The translations under genes were made by a program, and so were the position numbers. A DNA stretch of 64,000 nucleotides, taken from contig JALQWG010000006.1 in NCBI GenBank assembly GCA_023260135.1, forward strand, positions 18,466 to 82,465. The letters run 5' to 3'. Positions 20,274 to 30,747 of this stretch are shown in pieces (the stretch's first letter is position 1; each line of letters opens with the position of its first letter). The stretch is from Candidatus Altimarinota bacterium (GTDB taxonomy: Bacteria; Patescibacteriota; Gracilibacteria; BD1-5; UBA2023). The notes below the pieces were generated by a model. It searched no databases. It worked only from the letters and a program-made list of their open reading frames with translations, and was not told the origin of the DNA.

Positions 20274-21746
20274 ATGACAGTTCGTACCCGACTCGCACCA
20301 TCACCAACAGGATACATACATATTGGTAATCTCAGAACCGCACTATATGCCTACCTCTGGGCACGACACAATAATGGACAATTTATACTTCGAATAGAAG
20401 ATACAGATAGAACACGACTTGTCGAAGATGCTGTTGATAAAATTCTTCAAACCCTGACTGATGTTGGTATGAGACCGGATGAATGACCACATCATGATGG
20501 TGGCTTTTGACCTTATACTCAGAGTGAGCGTCTTGATTTTTATGCACCACATCTTCATCGTCTCTGTGAGGAATGAACTGCATACTATTGTTTTTGTACA
20601 TCTGAGCGTCTTGAGAATCTCAAAAAAGAACAAGAAGAATTAAAGCTTCCTCCACGCTATGATTGACATTGTCGTCATATACCTCTCGAGGAGGCTAAGG
20701 AGCGAATTGCAAATAGTGAAAAATACACCATTCGTCTCAAAGTACCAAAGGCAGAAACTTTAGTTTTTAATGATCTTATTCGTGGTCGGATAGAGTTTAA
20801 TACGAGCGAAGTAGATGACCAAGTGCTTCTCAAGTCAGATGGATTCCCAACCTATCATGGTGCTATTGTGCTCGATGATCATGCTATGAATATTACTCAT
20901 GTGATGCGATGAGAGGAGTGGATTAGTTCCATGCCAAAGCAAATACTCACTGCTCGTGCTCTTGGTATAACACTTCCTGAGTATGCACATCTTCCATCTG
21001 TGCTCGGAAATGACGGAAAAAAACTCTCAAAAAGAACGGGTGATGCATTTGTCTCTGAATACCTCGCAAAATGATACTTTCCAGAGGCACTCCTGAACTT
21101 TCTCTCGCTCCTCGGTTGGCATCCGAAGCAAGACGAAGAGATTATGACGATGGATGAGATGATTGCCAAGTTCGAGATCACCGATATACACAAGTCTGGT
21201 GCAGTACTCGATCCGATCAAGCTCGACTGGATGAATGGTGAATACATCAAGCGCATGGAAATCGGTGAGCTCCATACTCGTCTCGCTCGCTATCTCGAAC
21301 AATATGAAGAGGCATTCTATCGTGCAGTATTCTCACAGAAGGATTACCAGTTCAATACACGTATTATCGCTGAACTCCAGACTCGTATGAAGCGATTCGA
21401 CGAGTTCGTAGAGCTGACCAAGTTCCTCTATAGCGAAGCGAATATCAGAAAAGACCTCCTCGCCAATCCGAAGATGAAGATCGAATCAGAGGCAGACGGA
21501 CTCGCTTCACTTAAGTTCGCTCTCCCACTCCTCGAGTCCGCAGACTATAGTTCACTCGATGCGCTGAAAGCTCCGATTCTCGAGGCTATTGCCACAGCCG
21601 GCAAGAAAAATGGACAAGTTCTCTGGCCACTGCGTGTCGCACTCTCGGGTGAAGAATTCTCACCAGGAGCATTCGAGCTCGCATATATCCTTGGTCGTGA
21701 CGAGTCAGTCTCTCGAGTAAAAAAAGTCCTAGAATCAGCTAAATAG
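20274..21746 (+). CDS. gltX: Glutamyl-tRNA synthetase
   Basis: A 490-residue class I synthetase that charges tRNA-Glu and, given gatB in this window, probably also mischarges tRNA-Gln. Motifs: the HIGH-equivalent [18 protein letters not shown] at the N-terminus, the RIEDTDRTR motif, and KMSKS-equivalent [10 protein letters not shown] zinc-binding-like cluster CFCTSE..CRH is present. TGA glycines are frequent in the first 270 codons and absent from the last 200, where codon use also becomes CTC/ATC-rich. It stands alone after a 132-base gap. Confidence 0.97.
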
Positions 21747-21796
21747 TTCATGAAGTGCGCCCTAAAAACTCTATACTCCATACTCTATACTCGACT

Positions 21797-22183
21797 ATGC
21801 AATATATATTTTTCAAAAACATACTCGAAACCATACTTGCTAACTATCTCTGCCCTCAGTGTCAGAGCAAAGCTAATGAGCAGTCTCTGAGTATTATGGG
21901 GGTTCGTGAAAACTCCCTCAGTATCCATGTGCACTGTCATATCTGTGGAACACACTCAGAACTCAATGCTGAAGTCAATGCTATGGCAGCTCAGATGCTT
22001 GAGACCGAAGAGTGAAGAAAAACATTCGAAGAATTCGTAAAAAGTTGATGAACTATTGGTGCTACGATGAAGAACAAAAATCCACGTACTCCAGTTAATC
22101 CTGATGCCATCAAGGATGAAGATATTGTCAAAATCCATAATGATCTCAAAAATGCAAAAAGTATAGAAGATCTCATGAATTAA
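21797..22183 (+). CDS. Zinc-ribbon protein, unknown
   Basis: A 128-residue protein. The N-terminal half has a four-cysteine zinc ribbon: LCPQCQ near residues 13-17 and CHICG near residues 42-46, separated by a short strand region. The C-terminal half is helical. Three TGA codons, two adjacent, are read as Gly. The start at 21797 was chosen because it lies directly before the conserved part; an in-frame upstream ATG would overlap the region after gltX. Possibly a nucleic-acid-binding or regulatory protein. Confidence 0.65.
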
Positions 22184-22199
22184 TCTATAACTCTTTCCT

Positions 22200-22592
22200 A
22201 TGCTCGCAAAACTCATTGCTTTTTTTCTCCTGATTGGTTGAAGTTATGTTCTCTCAGTTTTTGTTGTTCCTGATATGGCTGATCAGTATGGAAATACAGA
22301 ACTCAATGCAAAAATCCGCATCATAAAAGATCAGAGCCTGAACTACGCATCTGGTTCAGAGAGTCCAACATCACTCGCAGAAAAAGTCCTCAACACGAGT
22401 AAAAACCTCGTCGACGAGACCAAGCAAACAGTCGAAAATACCCAAAAAGTAGTCACCGAAAAAACCGAACAAGCAAAAAAAGCGGCAGAATCTGTAGAAA
22501 AAGCATATAACGCACTCGAAGAAGCAAAGACGGATATCAAAAATCTCACGAACTTCTCTGGAGCATCGCTCTCTGGCTCAATCCAACCATAA
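22200..22592 (+). CDS. Membrane-anchored coiled-coil protein
   Basis: A 130-residue protein with an N-terminal membrane anchor (residues 4-26) and a long Lys/Glu/Ala-rich coiled coil (about 60-118), ending in a Ser-rich tail. Two TGAs, one in the anchor (LIGGSYV). It lies 16 bases after the zinc-ribbon gene and 5 bases before mltG, so it is likely in the same operon and may act at the envelope. No family recognised. Confidence 0.6.
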
Positions 22593-22597
22593 ATCCC

Positions 22598-23641
22598 ATG
22601 AATCGACACTTCCGTTCGGATCGTATCCTCAGACATGAGGAGCGCAAGTCCGCATCTTCTCATATTATTCAGATGATAATTATCTGAATTTTTGCCTGTA
22701 TTATTTTTCTCTATTTTCTCGTGAAAAATACGGGGAATATCGAGATAACACCAAAAGACTATATCATCGACAGGTGAGCCTCTATGCTCTCGCTCAATAC
22801 CAAGCTCAAGTGGTGAGTAGCAGATTGGCGATATAGTCTCTGGGTGAAGTATTTTGCACCGAGAGATATCACACTCATGGCGTGAGAATATGAGGCGGTT
22901 CGTGGTACTACTGTCGAGACTTTTTTTACTGAGTCGATAGCGAGCCCCGTCCATACGGATATCACTATCACGATACTCCCAGGGTGGAATATGTATGATA
23001 TCGATGCTTATCTCGTGGAGAAAAATATAGCAAAAACCGGAGAATTCCTCCGTGTGGCGAGTGATAGATTCGCTGAGTATCAGACCAAGTATGACTGGCT
23101 CACTGGAGTCGATAGTCTTGAGGGATTTCTCTATCCTGATACCTACAGAGTAACCAAGAGTGCCACTGCACATGAGGTAATACTCAAGCTCCTTCAGGGA
23201 TTTGAGAATCGAATAGGGGAGAGTTATCGTTCGCAAGGGAAGGATGCATATCAGAAACTCATCCTCGCATCGATCGTCGAACGAGAGGAGCGTGTCGATG
23301 CCAATCAGCCAATTGTGGCAGGAATACTCGAGAAGCGTGTCCGTGAAGGTATCGCTATGGGTGCTGATGCAACAGTCTGTGTTGGGTATGGCAAGACGCA
23401 AAAGGAGTGTACACCGACATTCGTGGCAACTGTCATCAACCAGAAGAATCCATACAATACTCGCAATACTCTCGGATATCCACCAACCCCGATAGCCAGT
23501 GTACCGTTATCTGCATGGGGGGCTGCAACCAATCCTGAAACCTCACCGTATTATTACTACCTCCATGATAGTGATGGTGTGATACACTATGCTCGTACCA
23601 ATGATGAGCATGTCGCCAACAAGAGAAAATATCTCCAGTAA
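22598..23641 (+). CDS. mltG: Endolytic murein transglycosylase MltG (YceG family)
   Basis: A 347-residue protein with a membrane anchor (residues about 23-44), a LysM-like part and the catalytic domain. Landmarks are DSLEGFLYPDTYRV, the catalytic stretch ILASIVEREE with the conserved Glu, and PYNTRNTLGYPPTPI followed by YYYLHD. MltG cuts nascent glycan strands near the membrane and sets their length. Five TGA glycines lie in the first 110 codons. Confidence 0.95.
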
Positions 23642-23666
23642 GAATTCTTACTGTTTTCTTACATGT

Positions 23667-23762
23667 TTTGTCATACTGAGGTACGAAGTATCTGCTTTAT
23701 AAAAAAATAAAATAGACTCCTTGGCGGTCCATACTCGCGTAGACATATATCAGAATGACAAA
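23667..23762 (+). repeat. Palindromic repeat (family A), intergenic copy
   Basis: Left arm TTGTCATACTGAGGTACGAA, right end TATCAGAATGACAA, with a longer diverged centre. It occupies most of the gap between mltG and the fusion reductase. Confidence 0.65.
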
Positions 23763-23797
23763 AGGCTCCCAAAGCTTTCCATAACTATTACTGCATC

Positions 23798-25273
23798 ATG
23801 TCAGAACTCATAATCAGAATTAATACTCTCCTCTCACCAATCGAAAATATCCTCAAAGCCCACAAAAAGTATATTGGATATTTTTTTCTGATTCTGGCAG
23901 TCCTATCGTTTGGTTTTTTCTGGGCGGATAACGGAGTCAAGGAGTCTGGAGAAAAGGCAATATTCGTCCTCTGGGTCATCCTCTGGATTCCGATATTTGC
24001 TCGCGTTTTTGGTATTAGGATTTTTCAGGCGATTATGTCACTCAGGCAAGAGCTCGGTATCCTCATGGGGACTCTTGCTTTTGTTCATGGGGCAATGTAT
24101 ATTGTACCTTATCCGACGATGATAGGTGAGTCATATTTTTGGCTCGATGATACAACAGTGCTATCATACCTTGCATTTGGTTTTTTTGCGCTTCTCCTCA
24201 CGATACCACTCACGCTCACATCGACCAAGTGGGCAATGCGCGTGATGTGACGATACTGGAAGATGCTCCATAGAATGGTATACGTTATCATCATATTTAC
24301 AGTCATACATGTAGTACTGATACAGTGGGCGAAGCATATGGAATGGGGACCAGTAATCATATTGGTATTATATTTTGGGCTCAAGGTACTCGAGTGGCGT
24401 GGTTTTTCATTCGCGGGAAAGAACACGAAAAAAATCTATCCAAAATGACAAAAGTGGCTCTGTATCCCATGTGGATATATATATGATCCTCTACTCTGAG
24501 ATGAGGCTGATGGTATTGCTCCTGGAACTGAGTTCTCAGATATTCCTGATGATTGGCGTTGTCCAGACTGTGGTGTGACCAAGGCAGACTTCGTTCCATT
24601 CGAGGATGATGGCACCAAGACTCCACCATGACATGAGGCAAAGATAGTAGAAAAAACCTATCTCAATCCTGTGACATTGAAGCTCGTTATCGAACTCACA
24701 GAAGACCTCAAGAGTATTGCAGGGCAATTCGTTACGTTCATGTGGTCGGATGCTGAATGAGAGTTCTCTCGTTCGTACTCGATAGCAGAGCATACAGGAA
24801 AGCAACTCACATTCCTTATCAAGCTGACAGACCTCGGTCGCTGAGCTCGTCTCCTTCGTGATATATCATCTGATGCAACTATTCGCATCAGGGGAATATT
24901 TGGTCGATTCGTTCTCCAGGATACACAGAGTCCAAAGGTATTCCTCGCGACAGGCACATGACTCGCACCTATATACAACATGATACGGGCACTTCCAGAG
25001 TGAGTGAACAAGTCCCTCTACTTCACAGTGGCAACGTGTACAGAACTCTTCTATGTTGATGAATTGAAGTCTATCCAAGGTCTCGATCTCCATATCCATA
25101 CAACCAAGGAACAGACTCCAGATTGTAACTATGGACGAGTCGATGTTGATAATATCATAGCCACTCCAGATACAGAGTGGTACCTCTGTGGAAGTCCGAG
25201 GATGGTAGAGGAGGCAACTACCAAGCTACAGGCAAGAGGATATGAGAAGATATATAGTGAGGAATTCAATTAA
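23798..25273 (+). CDS. Three-part fusion: ferric reductase-like membrane domain, rubredoxin, FAD/NAD(P) reductase
   Basis: A 491-residue single frame joined through nine or so TGA glycines. Residues about 1-210 form a ferric-reductase/MsrQ-like membrane domain with His in several helices ([22 protein letters not shown]). Residues about 218-270 form a complete rubredoxin with [10 protein letters not shown] and [11 protein letters not shown], the four iron ligands. Residues about 285-491 are a ferredoxin-NADP reductase-like module with the FAD motif RSYSIAEH, the NAD(P) motif ATGTGLAP and the C-terminal YLCGSPRMV. This suggests electron flow from NAD(P)H through FAD and rubredoxin to heme in the membrane. 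Substrate unknown. Confidence 0.85.
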
Positions 25274-25274
25274 A

Positions 25275-25306
25275 AAATTCCCCCTCGAATCCGAGGGGGA
25301 ATTTTT
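25275..25306. terminator. Bidirectional terminator between fusion reductase and U32 gene
   Basis: ATTCCCCCTCG / CGAGGGGGAAT stem with A and T runs on both sides. The U32 stop codon sits at its edge. Confidence 0.9.
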
Positions 25307-26927
25307 ATTTCTTTTTCTTCTTTCAGAATATTTTCGTCATCTTCGATTTCGTTCTTACTCAGAAGAATCTCATAGATTGTGAGAGTTGATGTTTCTTTTT
25401 CTCGAGCCATGAATATCCTGCAGGACTCACTGATATATCTATCTTTGCAAGAGGATTTTCTTTTGTGCCGATTTTTATCTCCTTGTGGAGCTTGGCAGCC
25501 TTGTCTGGACTACTGAGATCCTCCTGTGTACGGATGATGGCGTATTCTGTAGCAGGTTCTGGAATAGTGATATAGACATCTACTGCACCACCATGAGCAG
25601 ACTGGAGCTCTTCACCTGTGAGGGTATATATCTTCTCGAGTCGGAACTCGATTGACTGAGTTGGTGATATCATGCGGAGCTTGTCCCCGACATCGATACG
25701 ATTCTTTACTTGGATTCTCGCGATTTTTCCTTGCTCAAGGAGGAGTTTAAGGTTTTCAGGAATAGCAGAAACAAGATTTCTCGATTCCGCTACCACTTCA
25801 CTCGAAATGACAGATTCAGTTTCTGAATTCTTCATTCCTCACTCGTCACTCTTCACTATCACTCCTGCCATCTCCTCTTCGTGGAGTTCTTTATTTTTTT
25901 CGAAATAAATTGCTTTCTCTCCAGGGTTACCCACGAGGAAGCCAGGCGTATATCCACGATTCGATATCGCAAATACCTCACATGAGAGTCACATGATATC
26001 GTATTCCATATTTTTCTCGACTGCATCGAGGGCTGGTCGATATGCGCGACCGACACCTGCGAGATAGTTTACCGTCTTACTGCGACCTTCGACCTTGAAT
26101 GAGACTACACCAGCATCCGCGAGCTCCTGCATATAAGAGAGGAGACAGATGTCTCGTGAATTCATAATATAGGTTCCGTATTCATCTTCATCTATTGGCA
26201 TGAGCTCTCACTTGCGTTCACGTTCCTCGAGGTAGAATTCTCCTGTGAGTTCCTGATAATCCTCTGGTCGACCTGTGGAGTCATAGAGTTCCTCAGGACT
26301 GGCATCTTTTTTAAATACCTTGTACTCCCAACGACAACTATGTGAACATGTTCCTTGGTTCGGATCACGATGAGAGAAGTAGTTCGAGAGGAGACAACGT
26401 CCAGAGTATGCCATACAGATAGCACCGTGGACGAAGAACTCGAGCTCGATATCTGGAACCATCTCGTGGATCTCCCGCACTTCGCGGAGTGAGAGCTCGC
26501 GAGAGAGGATAATACGGGTTATTCCCATCTCTTTCCAGAACTCAGCCTGCGCCCAGTTCGTGTTATTTGCTTGTACGGAGAGATGTATCTCAGCAGTAGG
26601 GAATTCCTTGCGCACGAGGTGGATAAGTCCAGGATCGCTCATGATGAAGGCATCTGGCTTCATGTCCATCATCTTCTGGAAGTTCGCCATAAATGGCTTG
26701 ATCTTCATATTGTGTGCGTATATGTTCGCAGTGAAGTATATCTTCTTCCCGCGAGAGTGGCAGTACTCTACACCTTCCGCAAGTGTCTCCCATGTGAATT
26801 GGTTCTCACGAGCTCGGAGGGAGAACATCGGTACACCTGCATAGACCGCATCTGCACCATAGGCGATAGCGTATTTGAGTTTTTCGAGATTGCCAGCTGG
26901 CATGAGGAGTTCGAGTTTTTTAGACAT
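25305..26927 (-). CDS. U32 family peptidase-like protein (TrhP/YegQ-like) with inserted repeat
   Basis: A 540-residue protein beginning LELLMPAGNLEKLKYAIAYG, typical of the U32 family. The U32 signature is complete: ELEFFVHGAICMAYSGRCLL with CSHSC downstream. Characterised relatives (TrhP) act in prephenate-dependent tRNA hydroxylation, and others are collagenase-like. The usual C-terminal beta-barrel is present but preceded by extra residues (about 355-385) encoded partly by a palindromic repeat at 25772-25813. One TGA lies in this added stretch and another in the C-terminal tail, which ends in a Lys run. Confidence 0.88.
25772..25813 (-). repeat. Palindromic repeat (family A2) inside the U32 gene
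   Basis: On the minus strand this reads CTGTCATTTCGAGTGAAGTG and onward for 42 bases, about 36 of 42 matching the copy at 40530-40571 in the BaiN-like gene. It is translated in frame as part of SVISSEVVAESRNL. Confidence 0.8.
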
Positions 26928-26988
26928 ATATATTGACTTATATATAAAAATAAATATAAATAATTAGTTCATCTACTTTGGAGGCTCT

Positions 26989-27165
26989 ATGGAACCGAAC
27001 TCGCCCTTGTTTTACTATGCCATTTTTTACGCGACCTTTGTGATTGGCGGATTCCTTGCTGGAATCACAGTTGTCTCAAGGAATAGGGGAATTGGCTACT
27101 GGACGTCTTATGGAACTCTTTTAATTGCATTTTCAGCCATTGGCTGGATGATGAAAACACTCTAG
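26989..27165 (+). CDS. Small two-helix membrane protein with standard-code glycine use
   Basis: A 58-residue protein with two membrane helices (about 8-27 and 38-56). It has a clear Shine-Dalgarno GGAGG seven bases before the ATG, which is rare in this window. All seven or so glycines are GGA or GGC and none is TGA. The local base composition is GC-richer, and a strong terminator follows. It looks unlike its neighbours and may have been acquired recently. Function unknown. Confidence 0.6.
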   Translation: MEPNSPLFYYAIFYATFVIGGFLAGITVVSRNRGIGYWTSYGTLLIAFSAIGWMMKTL

Positions 27166-27193
27166 CAAGTCCTCCAGAGAGTGGACAAGATTT

Positions 27194-27227
27194 GTGGCAC
27201 CGTCAATTTTGATTGGTGCCACTTTTT
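27194..27227 (+). terminator. Strong intrinsic terminator of the small membrane gene
   Basis: GTGGCACC / GGTGCCAC stem around a 15-base centre followed by TTTTT. Confidence 0.85.
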
Positions 27228-27290
27228 AAAACAAAAAAATCGCACAGAACTTTATTGGATGAGAGTTGTTTGGTTATTGGAAAACGGAGC

Positions 27291-27320
27291 ACTGGATTGC
27301 TTCGTACCTCGCAATGACGG
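27291..27320 (+). repeat. Half copy of palindromic repeat (family A)
   Basis: The right arm ATTGCTTCGTACCTCGCAAT followed by GACGG is present without a convincing left arm. It lies in the 274-base gap 27166-27439, in which I see no gene other than this repeat, the terminator and AT-rich sequence. Confidence 0.7.
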
Positions 27321-27439
27321 AACACTGATACATCCAAAGAGGGTTCTGCACGACTTCTCTTATGCTGGCAATATATCGAAAAGTTCTCAAATTGCAAATC
27401 TTCGTTTGCATTTTTTTCTTACCCCTCTATCATATATCT

Positions 27440-27829
27440 ATGTTTTGGTGTATGAGGCATATAGTTTCAACTTTTCTCATTGGTATTGTGGGATTTTTTG
27501 TCATGAGTCCGAGTATTGCTCTCAGTGCATGACAAGATGAACTCATCGTCATGAGTGGTCGTGTAGGGGATAGCTGTACGATGAATATCGAATGTCGTGA
27601 TGTCGGCGAGTCTCGTATCGTCTGTCGGAGTTCTGGTGAGATGATCGTTCCGGCAGGATGTACGATTCGTAGTGTTGCAGGATTACTCGCCCCATCTATC
27701 GGGTGGAGTCAGAGAATTGATTGGGTTATATGAGAGACATATATTGAGTGAACAGTCGTAGGACTTCTCTATGAGGAGCCGGATACTTTTGTCTATCCAT
27801 TTGTCCGGATAACCAAGATACAGGTCTAG
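27440..27829 (+). CDS. Exported protein, unknown
   Basis: A 129-residue protein with a signal peptide (hydrophobic residues about 9-28, likely cleavage after ALSA). The mature part has four cysteines in the first half (CTMNIEC, VCRSSG, AGC), possibly forming disulfides, and a strand-rich pattern. Three TGA glycines. It lies 44 bases before a peroxiredoxin lipoprotein gene, which may indicate a shared role outside the membrane. Confidence 0.6.
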
Positions 27830-27873
27830 GATTTTAAAAATTCTTTTTCTATTTTTTTATCCTTACCTTTCTT

Positions 27874-28548
27874 ATGAAAATTCTTTTTTCCGTATTTTTA
27901 CTGACACTCCTAGCATCATGTACCGTAGGCCTCGAACAAAAAACAGAGACGAATAATGGTGTCACACCTACGACCATCACAACAGAAGACGCCCTCCCGA
28001 GTCCGAGTATGCCTATCTGAACAGGTGTACTCGAGGAGTCATCTATCGATAGCATCTCACTCTCATGAGTGATGGATACGGTATTTACCTATCTCGATAG
28101 TGAGAACAAGTCGTATGCAAGCGGCACATTCCGAGAGATCATCAGTCGCTATCCTCATACGGTTGTATACTTCTACCCAAAGGATGGAACTCCGAATTGT
28201 ACGATACAGGCACTTGACTTCTCTATGATGCTCACAGACTTCCGTGCGAAGGGATATAATGTTATCTGAGTATCCAAGGATGGACTCGACTCACACAAGG
28301 TATTTGCTGAGCGCAATGAACTCAAAATAGAACTCCTACAGGATGCCAATGGCGATCTTCTCAAAGCATTTGGGGCTGAGGGGCCACTCCAGACATATGG
28401 AAATGGTGATGAACTCTCTGATATCATTCGTTCAACATACATCATCGACAGCACAGGGACGCCGTCACACGCATATCGCGATATAGTGGCCATGGGACAC
28501 GCACGACGTATCTATGAGGTGGCTACAGGTGAAGAATATACGAAGTAA
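27874..28548 (+). CDS. Peroxiredoxin (BCP/PrxQ-like) lipoprotein
   Basis: A 224-residue protein. The N-terminus has a lipobox (LTLLASC, Cys16), then a Thr/Ser-rich linker to about residue 65, then a BCP-type peroxiredoxin domain. The active-site region reads VVYFYPKDGTPNCTIQALDF, where the Cys is the peroxidatic one, and the later VSKDGLDSHKVFAE is also typical. It would reduce peroxides at the cell surface using a thiol donor. The resolving Cys five residues later in PrxQ is replaced, so a one-Cys mechanism is likely. Three TGA glycines. Confidence 0.85.
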
Positions 28549-28551
28549 AAG

Positions 28552-28578
28552 TTGACTATAATATATATAGTGTATAAT
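28552..28578 (+). promoter_or_regulatory. Promoter-like sequence before the 28611 gene
   Basis: TTGACT and a perfect TATAAT, 15 bases apart, directly after the peroxiredoxin stop and about 32 bases before the next ATG. Confidence 0.5.
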
Positions 28579-28610
28579 ATAAAAGTATTTAAACTAAATT
28601 ACAAACTACT

Positions 28611-28967
28611 ATGTCAAACTATGGTGTATTATCAGAGATAGATAATCCAGAGATACTTATCGCAGAAAAGGTACAAAAAATTGCTATTGTGCTCGGAGAA
28701 GATTGACGAGTATTGCTAAGTATTCCAGAGGAGCTAAGAAAACACAAAGATAGTTTTGCAATTGCTGGAGCTATTATCCAACGCATAGTTTCTGAACATG
28801 GAAATGGTAAATCATTTGATCAGATTCTGGAAATGATTCCGGATGAAACCAGATTGGTGCTTGGGGCTATGGGAATATGAAGTATATCGATAGCCATAAC
28901 TACCTATATATCCAGGGAATCCATAGCAGCTACAATTGCTGCAAGAAATAAAATCCTCTATAACTAG
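28611..28967 (+). CDS. Unknown small protein
   Basis: A 118-residue ORF with two TGA glycines. The first 80 residues look soluble and helical, and a hydrophobic glycine-rich helix follows (LGAMGIGSISIAITTYI). The TAG stop lies within the terminator stem. Codon use is AT-rich compared with core genes. No family recognised. Confidence 0.5.
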
Positions 28968-28977
28968 AGGATTTTTT
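28951..28977 (+). terminator. Terminator overlapping the end of the 28611 gene
   Basis: AATCCTCTA / TAGAGGATT stem followed by T run. The stop codon TAG lies in the stem. Confidence 0.85.
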
Positions 28978-29109
28978 ATGCTATTGTAATCCTCAAGGCT
29001 ACTACAAAATACTATACTTATGTAACTTTGTGTAGGAAGTCGAATGGTAAAAAAGTGTTCTTCGGTTAATAAAATATTGTATAAGTCAATAAATCTATAT
29101 AATACGCAT

Positions 29110-29991
29110 ATGGACCTAATCAAGGCTGACCTTCATATGCATTCTCGGACTGGCTCAGATGGGGCTCTCTATGCACAGGAATTGGCATACCTTTTGCATG
29201 AGTTATGATTGGAGTATGCATCCCTGACTGATCATGATAGTGTACTATGAGTTGAGCTAATTAGGGAGTTTCTTCTTCAAATCGGAAGTAACGTAAAAAT
29301 CATCCCATGACTAGAAATCACCACGCATTATAACCAAAAAACACTTCATCTGCTCGCATACGGAATCGATCCCAATAGTACAGAACTGACAGATTTTCTC
29401 GTGAGACAAAAAAATGCACGGAGAGATAGGGCAGTACAGATAGTTGAGCGTCTGAATGTGATGTTAAAAAACGAATGATTGCGTTCGATTCCCCTCGAAG
29501 ATATACTTGCACTTGAGTGAGAATGACCAATTACTCGCCCTGATATTGCTAATTATCTTCTAGAGAATGGTTATGTACAGAACTTTCAGGATGCATTCAC
29601 TCGATGGCTCGTTCAGTGCGATGTACAGTTACAGTCAATGGACATATATGATACAACGAGATTTGTCTATGAGCTCTGATGAACGCCAATCATTGCTCAT
29701 ACATTCGCACCATGGATATCACTTAATACTGTAGCGAGAGATATGAGTGAGAGAGTTCGATTACTGATGGAGCTCAAGGCAAATTGACTTCAGTGAGTAG
29801 AGGTCTACTATCAATGACATGAAAATGATCCCACAGTTTCAGAAAAAATTGCATTGGCTGACTCACTCTGACTCTTGGTAACTGGTGGTTCAGATTTTCA
29901 TGGTGGAGACAAATGAGCTGCGCCTCTTCCATGATGAACCGAGATCCCAAGATGGAGATTCATGAGATTATTGGAGTGAATCATGAGATAA
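29110..29991 (+). CDS. PHP-domain phosphoesterase
   Basis: A 293-residue protein completely hidden in the standard code (about eighteen TGA codons). It shows the PHP metal-binding motifs in order: KADLHMHSRTGSDG, SLTDHDS, PGLEITTHY, PIIAHTFAPW and GGSDFHGG. This is the layout of stand-alone PHP proteins such as 3',5'-nucleotide (RNase AM/YciV-type) phosphatases. All metal ligands look intact. It has its own short upstream gap and a terminator downstream. Confidence 0.9.
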
Positions 29992-29995
29992 AATA

Positions 29996-30027
29996 ATCCC
30001 TCTCACAATCGAGAGGGATTTCCTTTT
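29996..30027. terminator. Intrinsic terminator after PHP gene
   Basis: ATCCCTCTC / GAGAGGGAT stem followed by a T-rich run. The converging DUF4395 gene ends at 30028. Confidence 0.85.
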
Positions 30028-30636
30028 TTACTTCACTTCACACACTCCGTTCACACAGTTCTGTCACTTGTATTCCTTCATCCATCACTTCTTCACAAGC
30101 CAGCCATAGATATGACATCCGACACAATATCCGACGACTGACTCACTCCACATGAACACAATACAGAGGAGACAGGCGAATATAGTTGGATTCATCGGGG
30201 TAACAATGAGAGCGTTGTTTGCAATATTTTGTGCTGTGCCATCCCAGATGGCCTGCATGACAGGATTGATCATACCGGTATAGCCACCGAGCATCAGGAT
30301 ACAGAAGAGCACGAATCCAACGAGTACAAGTCCGATACTCCATGCGAATCTCTTTTGCACTGCACCAACCCAGACTTCGTCTCATTTTTTGAGAAATATT
30401 CTCACAAAAGCTCCGAACAGTGAAAATCGTGGAGAGATGAGCTTCAGCACGAAATCAGCGAGCATGATGCTCACGAGAATGAGAGGAATACTATAATTCG
30501 CCTTGAACACTACGAGAAAAAATGTAAAGAGTGCAAGTACGAGCGTGATACCTGTTGCTATACGTATCTCGGTTTCATTTACAAAACCGTATTTGTCTCA
30601 CTTCTGTGAGAGGTGTGGAACGCGAGTTCAGTACAT
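30028..30636 (-). CDS. DUF4395-like membrane protein
   Basis: A 202-residue protein with about four membrane segments (about 27-45, 50-65, 100-120, 140-165). The pattern of N-terminal KYGFVNETEIRIA, central PRFSLFGAFVR and VGAVQKRFAWSIGL resembles DUF4395 proteins. The C-terminus has four cysteines (GYCVGCHIYGW, NCVNGVC), which may bind metal or form disulfides. Often such genes lie near thiol/sulfur genes, and here glutaredoxin and rhodanese genes are close. Function unknown. Confidence 0.65.
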
Positions 30637-30668
30637 AAGTGGAGGGATTAGGAATTAGTTTTTATCTG

Positions 30669-30736
30669 CGTCATCTTGACGATAGGAAGGATCCAGAGTT
30701 TCGGAATCCTGGATTCTTCGTACCTCAGAATGACGG
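30669..30736 (+). repeat. Palindromic repeat (family A), intergenic copy
   Basis: CGTCATCTTGACGATAGGAA at the left and GATTCTTCGTACCTCAGAAT plus GACGG at the right, with the inner arms TCCAG/CTGGA. Confidence 0.75.
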
Positions 30737-30747
30737 ATACTGGTATT

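Noticed and set aside
22343..23401. Long reverse ORF opposite mltG and the coiled-coil gene
   Set aside because: It is a shadow frame of genes with clear motifs on the plus strand and has no recognisable protein pattern.
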